Below, one piece after another: positions 33,721-45,207 of a stretch of DNA of 64,000 bases (positions are counted from its first letter, which is position 1; every line of letters starts with the position of its first letter). Position numbers and translations under genes: made by a program. The stretch is from Antilocapra americana (lineage: Eukaryota; Chordata; Mammalia; Artiodactyla; Antilocapridae), in contig ML660774.1 of the NCBI GenBank assembly GCA_007570785.1, positions 3,694,201-3,758,200 of the forward strand, written 5' to 3'. The notes under the pieces are model-generated. The model worked only from the letters and a program-made list of their open reading frames with translations. It made no database searches and had not been told where the DNA came from.

Positions 33721-34243
33721 TCATCATGCTAAATGGAATCATGCACTCAAACACTAGTGCAAATCAGTTACTGAAAAGTTATTGCCGTTCAGCTGCTGTT
33801 TATTGTCTTCACCAACATCTTAATCTAATGCAGTTAGACTAATGCAATGTAACTACTTATTGTTTTCCTTGTTTGTCTTGTCTTTATTGATCTCTAGAAT
33901 ATTATTTTCTTATGGCAGGAACATTATTTTGTGCAAAATTGTACATGGGTCACCTATAAAGATCCCAGACACCAGTAAGTTGTAAGGTTGTATATTTTTC
34001 TTCCAGTAGACAATTAAGGAGACATTGTGACTTAAAATAATTGAATAGGACATATTTGAACACGAGGAGTTACATACTGAATTTGATAATGTTATCTTTA
34101 GTAAACCATATGGTACAGCTATTTTAAACATCTGCCAAAGCAGGACATGAAACCTAGATATTGAAAACTTAAAAATATATCAGATTTGAAGTGATTCAGA
34201 ATACTAGAGTAACCTGGGATGCTTTCTTATATGTTAACTATAT
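33721..34243. other. Unassigned sequence
   Basis: No supported feature. Confidence 0.5.
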
Positions 34244-35508
34244 CAGTTCAGTTCAGTCCCTCAGTCCTGTCTGACTCCTTACGACCCCATGAACCACAGC
34301 ACGCCACGCCTTCCTGTCCATCACCAACTCCCGGAGTCCACCCAAACCCATGTCCATTAAATTGGTGATGCCATCCAACTATCTCATCCTCTCTTGTCCC
34401 CTTCTTCTCTGGCCCTCAATCTTTCCCAGCATCAGGGTCTTTTCCAATGAGTCAACTCTTCACATGAGATAGCCAAAGTATTGGAGTTTCAGCATCAACA
34501 TCAGTCCTTCCATGATCTTAGTTTTCTGAATGTTGAGCTTTAGGCCAACTTTTTCATTCTCCTCTTTCACTTTCATCAAGAGGCTCTTTAGTTCTTCTTC
34601 AATTTTTGCCATAAAGGTGGTGTCTTCTGCATATCTGAGGTTATTGATATTTCTCCTGGCAATCTTGATTCCTGCTTGTGCTTCCTACAGCCCAGCGTTT
34701 CTCATGATGTACTCTGCATAAAAGTTAAATAAGCACGGTGACAATATACAAACTTGAGGTACTCCTTTTCGTATTTGGAATCAGTCTGTTGTTCCATGTC
34801 CATTTGTAACTGTTGCTTCCTAACCTGCATACAGGTTTCTCAAGAGGCAGATCGGGTGGTCTGGTATTCCCATCTCTTGCAAAATTTTCCACAGTTTATT
34901 GTGATCCACACAGTCAAAGCCTTTGTCATAGTCAATAAAGCAGAAGTAGATGTTTTTCTGGAACTCTCTTGCTTTTTTGATGATCCAGCAGATGTTGGCA
35001 ATTTGATCTCTGGTTCCTCTGCCTTTTCTAAAACCAGCTTAAACATCTGAAAGTTCTGGGTTCATGAACTGCTGAAGCCTGGCTTGGAGAATTTTGAGCA
35101 TTACTTTACTAGCATGTGAGATGAGTGCAGTTGTGTGGTAGTTTGAGCATTCTTTGGCATTGCCTTTTTGGGACTGGAATGAAAACTGACCTGTTCCAGT
35201 CCTGTAGCCACTGCTGAGTTTTCCAAATTTGCTGGCATATTGAGTGCAGCACTTTCACAGCATCATCTTTTAGGACTTGAAATAGCTCAACTGGAATCCC
35301 ATCACTTCCACTAGCTTTGTTCATAGTGATGCTTTCTAAGGCCCACCTGACTTCACATTCCAGGATGTCTGACTCCAGGTGAGTGATCACACCATCATGA
35401 TTGTCTGGGTCATGAAGATCTTTTTTGTACGGTTCTTCTGTGTATTTTTGCCACTGCTTCTTAATATCTCCTACTTCTGTTAGGTCTCTACCATTTCTGT
35501 CCTTTATA
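34244..35508 (-). mobile_element. BovB LINE, 1.27-kb copy with internal deletion
   Basis: Antisense BovB from its 3' terminus (CAGTTCAGTTCAG) to the thumb-upstream part of ORF2. Near 34514 the sequence jumps from the 'cagcatcaacatcagtcctt' zone directly to 'tgatcttagttttctgaatg', so a few hundred bases present in other copies are missing. The minus-strand frame at 35109-35390 encodes ASGSDGIPVELFQ, the conserved RTE region ahead of the RT palm. Decayed and inactive. Confidence 0.95.
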
Positions 35509-35639
35509 TATCCTTATGTATTAACTTAAATATTAAATCATATTGCAAATAATTGTATTTTGATAAAAATACAGTACATGGCCTTGAACATGGTACTGAT
35601 TTTAAAATAATTGTATTCAAAGCATAAGGTGAGTTTGCT

Positions 35640-35880
35640 TTCTATTCTTTTGATTTAAATTCAGATAGCTTTGAGAACTTACTTCTCACTTGCAGGCTGT
35701 CTTCTGGGTAGCAGCTGGGACTGCGGTTTGCAGGGTCAACTAATGCTCTTATTTCTGTTCGTTCACTTTGGAATCTATCCTCTACCTTTGTTGCCTTTGA
35801 GTGATGTTCACCTCCATTCCTGCATGCCACATGATGCTGCCATCGCCTAGCAGTAAGTGGCATATGCTGCTTTGTTTAAA
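35640..35880 (-). other. Open frame of uncertain nature
   Basis: A 73-codon minus-strand frame (35642-35863) is relatively rich in charged residues (for example VEDRFQSERTEIRALVDPAN). It runs through AGAA|GTAAGT, a good donor sequence near 35680. Its upstream acceptor is weak. It could be an exon, part of a retrocopied transcript next to the BovB, or chance. No family recognised. Confidence 0.2.
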
Positions 35881-36739
35881 ATGATATTTAAACTTGTTTC
35901 TCCTCTACACTTTGGGTTGACTTAGTTTTGCTCTTAACACTACAGTCTTTGAGTTATGAGAGTTTTAGTGGTATAATAATTTAGATGGTGATCATCATGG
36001 TAAAGAATTTGTGGTAAAAGAATATCATCATCATTGACGATAATGATAAAGCAAGAATGTCTTAGAGTCTCTACACAGAGTAGAACTTGGATATAATGCT
36101 ATAGCGCTGACTTAAATTAACACCTACTTAATTAAACAAAGGAATACCTAGATGTTTCTTTAATTTATTAAGGATGTATTTTAAAGGGGAGTCAGAGCAC
36201 ATCCTGCTCTCAAATTGTGACTTTTCCTCAATCAATAACCTCATCCCTAATGTATCTATATATTAAAATGCTTCACCTTCTAGTGGGTTTATACAAGAGT
36301 AAAATGATCTTTTATTTCAAGAGGACATTTACTTTACAATCACAAACTGTGAGTTAAATTTTGGACACTATGACTAAAGTTGTCAATAGTATACTAAATT
36401 TATGTTTGATGATTATAATATGTAATATCATTAACTTGTAATTTATGCACATTAATGAGTTTACAATATAGAAAATATGTATTTTAATGTCTATTTATCT
36501 ACCATAGTTACACAAATGTGCTTATTCTTTTTTTTTTTGCTAAATAAAATTCTATTATTGCCAACTGCTATTTAAAAAGATTATACTTCTCATTTAACTT
36601 TTCCCTAGATCAAAATTGTAAGGTAAACAAAAATAATGAAACATAAATTTCAAGCTGGTTAGTATTTAAGAATTCATTCTTCCTTGATGTATCACACATT
36701 TTTATCACAGAAATCAATCTACCCATTTATATTTCTGTT
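35881..36739. other. Unassigned AT-rich sequence
   Basis: No supported feature. T run at about 36529-36538. Confidence 0.5.
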
Positions 36740-38412
36740 TTTTTAAATTAATTTATTTATTTTAGTTGAAGGCTAATTACTTTGCAGTATTGGGGTGGGT
36801 TTTGCCATACATCGACCCGAATCAGCCGTGGGTGTCCATGTGTCCCGCCATCCTGAACTCCCACCTCCCTCCCCATCCCTTCTCTCTGGGTTGACCGAGT
36901 ACACAGGCTTTGAGTGCCCTGTTTCATGCGTTGAACTTGGACTGATAATCTATTTCACATATGGTAATATACATGTTTCAATGCTATTCTCTCAAATCAC
37001 CCCACCCTCACCTTCTCCCACAGAGTCCAAAAGTTTGTTCTTTATATTTGTGTCTCTTTTGCTGTCTCCCATATAGGGTCATCATTACCATCTTTCTAAA
37101 TTCCATATATATGTGTTAATATACTGTATTGGTGTTTCCTTTCTGACTTGCTTCACTCTGTATAATAGGCTCCAGTTTCATCTACCTCATTAGAACTGAT
37201 TCAAGTGTGTTCTTTTTTACTAGCTGAGTAATATTCCATTGTGTATATGTTCCACAGCTGTCTTATCCATTCATCTGCTGATGGACATCTAGGTTGCTTC
37301 CGTGTCCTGGCTATTGTAAACGGTGCTGCGATGAACATTGGGATACACGTGTCTCTTTCAGTTATGGTTTCCTTGGTGTGTATGCCCAGCAGTGGGATTG
37401 CTGGGTCATATGGCAGTTCTATTGTCAGTTTTTAAGGAATTTCCAAACTGTTGTCCATAGTGGCTGTACTAGTTTGCATTCCCACCAACAGTGTAGGAGG
37501 GTTCCCTTTTCTCCACACCCTCTCCAGCATTTACTGTTTGTAGACTTTTTGATAGCAGTCATTCTGATCAGCATGACATGGTACCTCATTGTGGTTTTGA
37601 TTTGCATTTCTCTGATAATGAGTGATGTTGAATATCATTTCATGTGTTTTTTAGCCATCTGTATGTCTTCTTTGGAGAAATGTCTGTTTAGTTCTTTGAC
37701 CCATTTTTTGATTGTATAGTTTATTTTTCTGCATGAATTGATTGTATATTTTTGAGATTAATTCTTTGTCAGTTACTTCATTTGCTATTATTTTCTCTCA
37801 CTCTGAAGGCTGTCTTTTTACCTTACTTATAGTTTCCTTCATTGTGTAACACTTTTAAATTTAATTAGGTCCCATTTGTTCATTTTTGCTTTTATTCCCA
37901 TTACTCTGGGAGATGGGTCATAGATGATCTTGCTGTGTTTTACATCAGAGAGTGTTTTGCCTATGTTTTCCTCTAAGAGTTTTTAAGTTTCTGGTCTTAC
38001 ATTTAGATCTTTAATCCATTTTGAGTTAATTTTTGTGTTTGGTGTTCGAAGGTGTTCTAGTTTCATTCTTTTACAGGTGGTTGACCAGTTTTCCCAGCAC
38101 CACTTATTAAAGAGATTATCTTTTCTCCATTGTATCTTCTTGCCTCCTTTGTCAAAATTAAGGTGTCCATAGTTGTGTGGATTTATCTTTGGGCTTTCGA
38201 TTTTGTTCCATTGATCTATATTTCTGTCTTTGTGCCAGTACCATACTGTCTTCATGACTAGCTTTGTAGTATAGTCCGAAGTCAGGCAGGTTGATTCTTC
38301 CAGTTCCATTCTTCTTTCTCAAGATTGTTTTGACTATTCAAAGTTTTTTTTTTTTTTTTTGCATTTCCATACAAATTGTGAAATTATTTGTTCTAGTTTT
38401 GTGAAAAATATT
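36740..38412 (-). mobile_element. L1 LINE, 1.7-kb 5'-truncated copy
   Basis: Antisense L1. Plus-strand landmarks run from the 3' UTR ('ttgccatacatcgacccgaa', 'aactcccacctccctcccca') through the ORF2 C-terminus. On the minus strand the frame at 37425-37607 encodes [20 protein letters not shown], the cysteine/tryptophan-rich C-terminal motif of ruminant L1 ORF2. 37983-38309 encodes the preceding part ([20 protein letters not shown]). Stops and frameshifts inactivate it. A 17-T run at 38344-38360 sits inside the homology near its truncated 5' end. This is the longest L1 in the window. Confidence 0.95.
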
Positions 38413-39284
38413 TGCGTTTTTAATAATATACTGAGTAGTAGATTAACTGAACATAATAATATGTGAATAGTTGTGAGCCCTCCACCCAGCTAAATAACTT
38501 CTGTTTACCTGTATGTTCTTTCTGTTTGTCATTTGTTTGATTTACCAAATTGTTACAGTAATAACTACATTGGGAGAAGTCATATAAACTTTTATGAAAC
38601 TTTACTTGCTACTTCCATATAACCTGAAAAGTTAAATTAAAAATACAAATGATAATTGCACAGAGAAATTAGTAATGGAAAACATTGGAATTTACTTTGT
38701 TTTTTCTTTTCTTTTTTTTTTGTAAATCTCAACTATTATTGTGTTCTCAGTATACTAGCCATGGCCAGTAGCATTTTCTCTTTGCTTCTAATAGAGAGGT
38801 ATGGGTGATGACAATTACTGTATTAGTTTTACTTGCATGATGAGTAATGTGACTTAATTTGTGGGCTTAGTACATATCAATTTTATAAATTAGCTCTTCA
38901 TTGTTTAGGGTGGGCACATTACATGAAGATTATAAAACTCTGAATTATACTCTGGCAGTTATTTGAGACTGAGTTTCATGAGTCTTGATCATCATTTGTG
39001 GATATTTGACTCTCTTAATATTAAATATACATAGTCAATTTGACATTTTTTGAGTAATGTAAACTTTTATATTATTTTGAATCAAATAACAGGACACTCA
39101 AACAGTAAATGGAAACAATGATAACCCTTTGTACTCAAAGATAGAAAAATACAAAAAGTAATGCAATTAACGTTTTCACTAAAATCCTACTTTGGAATTA
39201 GAATAAGGATAAAATAATATATCACAGATGTAATGATAGTCTCATGTTTGAAGAGTTTTCCTTAAATTGTATATATTTGTAACC
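38413..39284. other. Unassigned AT-rich sequence
   Basis: No supported feature. Confidence 0.5.
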
Positions 39285-39372
39285 AGGTTTAGAAAGGATG
39301 AAATGAATTGTTCAAGGTCACATTATTTATTAGCAAAAGGCCAAGGGTGGGAATCATGGTAATGTGTAGTTC
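39285..39372 (-). mobile_element. MIR fragment
   Basis: 'aggatgaaatgaattgttca' plus 'aggtcacattatttattagc' and 'ggccaagggtgggaatcatg' equals the antisense MIR core ('cttgcccaaggtcacacagctagtaag'). Confidence 0.55.
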
Positions 39373-39494
39373 AGTAGGCTCATGAAGCATTCACAGGGGC
39401 CAAGAATTTCAGATAACTTCCATCTCAGTCTAAAGGATTAAGAAACTTATGTCATCTTAGTTTGCTACTTGGACTTCCTAGAATGAAGATCAGT

Positions 39495-39712
39495 GAGAAA
39501 CAATGGAAATAATACAGACTTTTGAAATCCAGATAGATCATAGTTTGCATGTCAACCCTGACACTGTGTCTTTGAACAAGTTCCTAAATATCTCTCATCT
39601 CAGAGTTAGTTCTTATTTTCTCATCAGTAAAACAGATTTTTTGTACCTCGGACATAGTCAAAGACATATAACTGAGGCCACTGTCTACAAACTTTTCGAT
39701 AAATATTAATGC
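39495..39712 (+). mobile_element. MIR SINE
   Basis: 'cagacttttgaaatccagat', 'catgtcaaccctgacactgt', 'gtctttgaacaagttcctaa', 'atttctcat'-type core, 'ttttctcatcagtaaaacag', ending 'cgataaatattaatgc'. Good order and spacing for sense MIR. Confidence 0.75.
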
Positions 39713-40037
39713 TTTGTTCTCCCAGTATGGTGTTTTCCAGCAGATTATGTTGCTGATCCAAGCTGGGGTCTAAATAACAATTTGATCCAGCTATAAAACA
39801 ATATATAAAGAAGCTGGATTCAAGTGAAGGCATGACTTGCTTCCAAAATATGTGCAATCAAAACAAGGAGGGAGCTTCCTAATATCACAAGAACTCATAA
39901 TAAATAGTGATTTCTATAAATGAACAACAGTGGAATTAGAAAGAGAGAGAGCTGGAATGGTTCCAGTGTAAGTGGAGCAAATGACTAATTCATAATCTCT
40001 TTCATTTACCTGGTTCTAAAATGTACAGTTCTTGTGT

Positions 40038-40193
40038 AAAAAGCATTTTGATGCAACTCAATGTTTTTTGGAAGAAAGTTACTCTGTCTTCATAACAAAA
40101 AATTATTTATAATACAAAAGCATTTTGATGCAAATCAATGTTTTTGGAAGAAAGTTACTCTGTCTTCATAACAAAAAATTATTTATAATACAA
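40038..40193. repeat. 76/77-bp tandem duplication
   Basis: Two direct units (about 40038-40114 and 40115-40193) share AAAAGCATTTTGATGCAA and ACTCTGTCTTCATAACAAAA. They differ by one substitution (C/A) and one T in a T run, so the duplication is recent. Confidence 0.95.
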
Positions 40194-40239
40194 TTAAAAT
40201 GATAAATAATAGTTTGAGGTTTTGTATATTTTAAGATGT

Positions 40240-40522
40240 TGTTATTGTTCAGTTGCTAAGTCATGTCTGTCTCTTTGTGACCCTATGGACTGCCTGCAGC
40301 ATGCCGGGCTCCTCTGTCCTCCATTACATCCTGGAGTTTGTTCAAATTCATGTCCATTGAATCAGTGATGCTATCTAACCATCTCATCCTCTGCTACCCT
40401 CTTCTCCTTTTACCTTCAATCTTTTTCTCAGCATCAGCAAAGTTTTCCAATGAGTTGGCTCTTTGCATCAGGCAGCCAAAGTATTGGAGCTTCAGCAGTA
40501 GCCCTTCCAATGGATATTTAAG
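40240..40522 (-). mobile_element. BovB LINE 3' fragment
   Basis: Antisense 3' end: 'gttgttattgttcagttgct', 'catgtccattgaatcagtga', 'ctaaccatctcatcctctgc', 'cagccaaagtattggagctt'. About 280 bp, heavily 5'-truncated. Confidence 0.92.
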
Positions 40523-40805
40523 ATATTTTCCCCTATTTTGAGGTGGAACCACATCTTATGCTGAAAAGTATGAGAACATAATGTTAATAATGTTGGTAGA
40601 ATAGAATATTCTACATTCATTTTTGCATTTAAGGCCAATCCATTGAGTATTTTGAAGTATCCAATATTTTGAGTTATTTTAAACTTTTATATGCAAGTAT
40701 ACTGTCATTTAACTTTTAAACCACTGCTATATGTGAATATTAAAATAATAGCCAGTGGTGAAAGTATGATGATTATAGTCCTTCAATCCATTAGTATTAA
40801 AAGAT

Positions 40806-41410
40806 AAAATGTCAGCGGTGAGGTTAATTCCAGGCCCTGGTAAGAACTGTGACACTGAGCACCTCCTCAAGAATGATCATCACCCTCATATGCTTTTCCA
40901 TCTTTCCTGCTCTGAATCATAGTCCATTAGTTTTACTTGGTCCATTTCATCAATCTCTTCTACTTCCTTCTTCTCAGGAGTTTTTCTAGCAAAGAGAGTT
41001 TATCAGGGGAGATAAAGCCATTCTTGGGGAAGTTTAACCTCAATTCAGTGACTAGGCAGCCCTTTCCACATAGTCTATGATAAATTGACATGCCTTCATT
41101 TAGCACACGCCTGATGTCTTTATGCTTGACAATCTGACCTGGATGAGAAGTGATGATTATGGTTTGGTCGTCAAGAGTAGATGGCCTTTTGGAAGCCACA
41201 CAATACTTCAGCCAGCTGCAAGTTCATGCACACGAGATGGTATTCTCCTCCTTAAGTAAAAACATGCTCCTTCTGAGCTAAAGCAGTGATAATATCCTCT
41301 GTCTCCAATCCTGGTTCTTGGTCTCCTTCAGCAAGGAATGTTATCTTCTGGCCATCTTTCATGCTTTTGTTAATATGAGATTCTAGAATTTTCTTCTGAA
41401 AATACTGATT
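40806..41410 (-). pseudogene. DNAJA1: DNAJA1 processed pseudogene (5'-truncated)
   Basis: DNAJA1 is a type I HSP40 co-chaperone that stimulates HSP70 ATPase activity. On the minus strand the segment matches its C-terminal substrate-binding and dimerisation part without introns. It starts near 'KKILE', then MKDGQKITF and [10 protein letters not shown] frame break follows near 41250, then [24 protein letters not shown] and [17 protein letters not shown] decayed acidic tail (about 40960 down to 40841) ends at the equivalent of the natural stop, and sequence beyond it resembles the parent 3' UTR. The J-domain, Gly/Phe region and zinc-finger cysteines are absent, so roughly the last 180 of about 397 residues are represented. 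At least one frameshift and an in-frame stop rule out function. No poly(A) tail or target-site duplication could be fixed. The alternative parent DNAJA4 is less likely because of the [10 protein letters not shown] and [12 protein letters not shown] matches. Confidence 0.9.
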
Positions 41411-42829
41411 GCTAAAATTCTCATTTAACACTAGTGTCACAGTGAAGTCCAATCTGGAAATATTAATGTCAAAATTAGGGACAAATATAGGACAGTGACA
41501 GTAAACAGTGCTGTTTCACATCTATGTTCAACAATCAGGAAATTGTCATTGAATAGCTTAAAACAACAAAACTATAATCCATAATATTAATCTTACCAGT
41601 CTTTGTTTCAAAAATAAATCATGCCAAAATCTGCTCAAATCTATAGATAGCCAGGGTAAACTATTCTGTATCAGCCTCTTAATCCTTTATCTCAATTAAA
41701 CAACATAAAAAAGAATGTCACTTTCAGCATCTGAAGATGCCCAAGAAAATGGAAGCAAGAAGATGGAAGCATCGCCTTTTGAGAAAAATCTATTCCAGAT
41801 AAGTTCTTTCATTTTCAAGATTGTCATTAGGCAAACTGTTGAAAATTCAGTCTGCCCATATCATGTTGTCATCTGAAAGAGGTGAATAAATGTCAATCAA
41901 TTTAAACAATCAGTAGGATGTTTTATCTACATGGTGAATCCAAATATCCGTGCATTTGAATGTTACTAAAATGTCTGAGGAAAAAGTTGAGCTTTTACAA
42001 CTTTGACAAGAACGTCTTTCCATTTGACAAAGTTAAGCTGTCTATCCCACTTACCCATCCCATTTAATTAATAATCTGTCCTTACTTCATACGCCTTAGT
42101 AGTTTAAAGTTTATACATTTTCCCATATTTATAATTCATTTGCATATACTTTTACATAGAGATACTTTTAAGTAGCTTGATATATTCAGTCAGTCGAGTC
42201 ACATCAGATATTTTAATACATAAACTAAGAAATTTAATTGATCAAGAAATATTCAAATCAAATGATATTGATGTCATACAACATAATTCTACAATAACTC
42301 CCTTCTTAGAACTCCAAGTGGGCAGGAGGTTTTGTCCCTGTATAGTTTAGTATGCCACGAAGTATTTTATAGTTTTTTTAAAGATCCTGGAAATGTAGAT
42401 AAAGTACCAGAATACTTTATCAGGAACAGCCATGAGCTCCATTATGTTTTATGTGCCAGTTCTTAATGCAGTTACATGTCTAAATACATTATTAAATAAA
42501 TATACTGAAAAAAAAGTAAGACCATAGAGATATTCTTGAACAGTATGCTAGGTCCAGAATTATTTGGGTTGAGAGTTGCATTCTGAATAAATCTCATAAG
42601 AGATGGAATGCTCTAGCTCAAGTTTTTGTTTTTTCCCCTCATTTTAGAGGGAGATGTGTACTGAATGGCTTCTTTCCCTCAGAGACCTGGTGAATGCACG
42701 AGTTAAATGAGACAGTGGTTAATCAAGAACCTTGCCTGCCTTGGTATTAGGAATAGAGAATTTCCATTTACCCTATGAGAAGCACTTCATTGTATACTAT
42801 TTGGTAAATAGTAAAGCTTAATAAAGCTG
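41411..42829. other. Unassigned AT-rich sequence
   Basis: No gene or repeat supported. This 1.4-kb stretch separates the DNAJA1 retrocopy from the next BovB. Confidence 0.5.
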
Positions 42830-43048
42830 ATCTACAACATTTTGGCCACCTGTAACAAAAAGGGGACTCACTGGAAAAGACCTTGATGCTGGGGATGATT
42901 GAGGGGCGACAGAGGATGAGATGGTTGGATGGCATCATCAACTCGACATGAGTTTGAGCCAACTCTAGGAAATAAAGAAGGACAGGGAAGCCTGGAGTGC
43001 TGCCATCCATGGGGTTGCAGAGCAGGACATGACTAAAGTGACTAAACA
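42830..43048 (+). mobile_element. BovB LINE 3' fragment, sense
   Basis: 'acattttggccacctgtaac', 'actggaaaagaccttgatgc', 'gatgagatggttggatggca', 'agcctggagtgctgccatcc', ending 'gactaaagtgactaaacaat'. A short internal deletion removes part of the 'ggcaggaggagaagggg' tract. Confidence 0.9.
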
Positions 43049-45099
43049 ATAGCCTCTCATGTCTAAAGGTAGGTTATTATTTTCTAAATGGCAAATAAAT
43101 CTATATTAAAATTCAAGTCATAGGTAACCAACTGTCATAGTTTGCCTAGAATAGAGTGACTTCCTGAGAGGCAGGGATTTCAGTGGGAAGTCTGGGAAAT
43201 CGCCAGACCAGCAAAGACATTGATCACCATATCTGTAAAATAGGTTCATTTTCTGAAGGTTTTTTTTTTCTTTTTAATAATTTGCCAATTGGTTAATAGC
43301 TTTGATAATTTTATTGTTTTTCTTTATAATATTAGGTTTGATCATGTTATCTCTGAATTTTTAAAATTCAGTTTACTTAGTAAAATCTTAGAGGAAGACC
43401 AAGACAGGACAAAGAAGCTACCATTAAAGGATTTCCCTTAAAAAAAGCCCTTGGTGGTTCAGAAGTAAGCCTGGTTTTCATGCCATTGTTAGGTCCATCA
43501 GTTGTAGTCTATACTTAAGGATAAAAGATTTCCTAATGTTTTCTGTGGAAAAATAGGATTCTCTTTCTACATACATAGCCTTCTAAACCTTCATCCTTGG
43601 CTCTTTGAACAAAATAGGAGAGGAAGTTAGAAGCTTTTGCAGGAGCTGCAGGTTGGGTGAACATATCTTAGCTAAGGATACCTTGATTTTAGGACCTCTA
43701 GTTTGGAATGAATAGATCATCTTTGTTCTCTCATCCTTTGGTACTTACTGAGATGGAAATTTTCACCACACATGATTTCTTGCAGCAGAAAGCAATGTTA
43801 GTACAAACCAAAGGGGTATGGAAGGAAATCAGTGACATGGGCCTGTAATTTTCTGCTCCAGATGGCCTACCCTCAATCTTAGTGATTTTGGCATTAAATC
43901 TGTCTACAATTCCCATTAACAAGTAACAGCTTTTAAAAAGTTTTTTTTTTTTTTTTCACTTTCAAAGCATCCATAGTAATATATGGACATATATGTCTCT
44001 GTATACTTACTTCAGACTTATAGGCAGTTCAAAAAAAACAAAAAAAAGTCATTTTGGTGATAATGGTAACTTGCTTGTTCACTTTTTCATTTATTAGAGG
44101 GCGAATGAAGTCAAACTCTTAGCATTTTATCTCTTTGCTTATTATTTAACCTTGTTCTTTGTCCAGTTTGTTTTGGTGTTAACATTTTTATCTCTCAGAA
44201 TTTGTGTATAGAAGATATTATTAACCCAGTTAGCATACTTGTTGCAAATAATTTTCCAAAAATGTCACTTGACTTTCATTTATTTCATGATTATTGCTTA
44301 CAAAATATTTTAATTATGTTTTCAAAGTTATTGATTTTTTCCCTTAGTTATTTGTTTTTACTGTCACTTTTCTGCTTAGGGAGGGGTGTAACCATGTTTC
44401 TTGATCATATCTTCAGTTCACTGGCAAAGAAATAAAATGAAGTAATTTTTTTCCAATGTTTTCTTATTTCTCTTGCATTTTCACTTATATGGCTCTAATC
44501 AAGGGATAAAACTTTTGAAGGACTGTCAAAATAGGCAAGAAATCAAAATTATTTACTAAATACAAAGTTGACTGCACCCTTCCTGACATCAATACCAAAC
44601 TCAAGTTTCTCTGGGAAATAAGCCCTAAGGAGTATTTTGTTAATTTTTTTTTTTTTTGAAGAGATAAACTGAAGCTTTACATCATAAAATACCATTAACC
44701 TGACAGATTTAAATAGGTCATTGTAGTCCTTTCCCCCCTCTCCTTGGAAAGTGGCAGAAACATTGTTCTTACCCTTGTTTCTTATCAAACATATTTAATA
44801 ACATGCACAGAAGCAGATGGACACACACATTTGTGAAATCAAAAAATGTAAATCTTCTCAACTGAGAAATTCAGGTTAGTCATTGCAGAGTATGAATACA
44901 TGAATCCAGTCTTCTTCCTGTCTTTTTATGTTAAAGCTTGGCTACTTAACCTTCTTCCTGTAGATTTAGTTTCATTTCACAATTTAATTTCAGGCTTGGG
45001 GAAAAGGAAAAAACACAAATTATAGAACTGACAAGAATGAGAATAAAATAAAAAAGATTGTAAACCATTTATAATGGTTTTCCTGCATACAAAGTTACT
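43049..45099. other. Unassigned AT-rich sequence
   Basis: T runs at about 43260-43268 and 43941-43955. The zone 44100-44440 vaguely resembles very old antisense L1 ('ttctttgtccagtttgtttt'), not secure. A minus-strand frame at 43731-43922 contains NYRPMSLIS, reminiscent of a LINE reverse-transcriptase motif, but the flanks do not follow. Confidence 0.45.
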
Positions 45100-45205
45100 T
45101 ACTGGATGCTTTACGTATTCTCATGACAGTCCTCAATAATAAATTAATTTGCATTGTACCCCTTTACAAGTGAAGAAGCAGAGGTAAAAATGTGTCAAAG
45201 GGCAT
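45100..45205 (-). mobile_element. MIR fragment
   Basis: 'actggatgctttacgtattc', 'tcatgacagtcctcaataat', 'gtacccctttacaagtgaag', 'aagcagaggtaaaaatgtgt': antisense MIR 3' to core order. Confidence 0.6.
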
Positions 45206-45207
45206 GG

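Noticed and set aside
37294..37719. 141-codon plus-strand open frame
   Set aside because: It is the antisense of the L1 ORF2 C-terminal region.
43731..43922. Frame with NYRPMSLIS, resembling a LINE reverse-transcriptase motif
   Set aside because: The match is nine residues only. The flanking residues and the nucleotide sequence do not follow BovB, L1 or L2.
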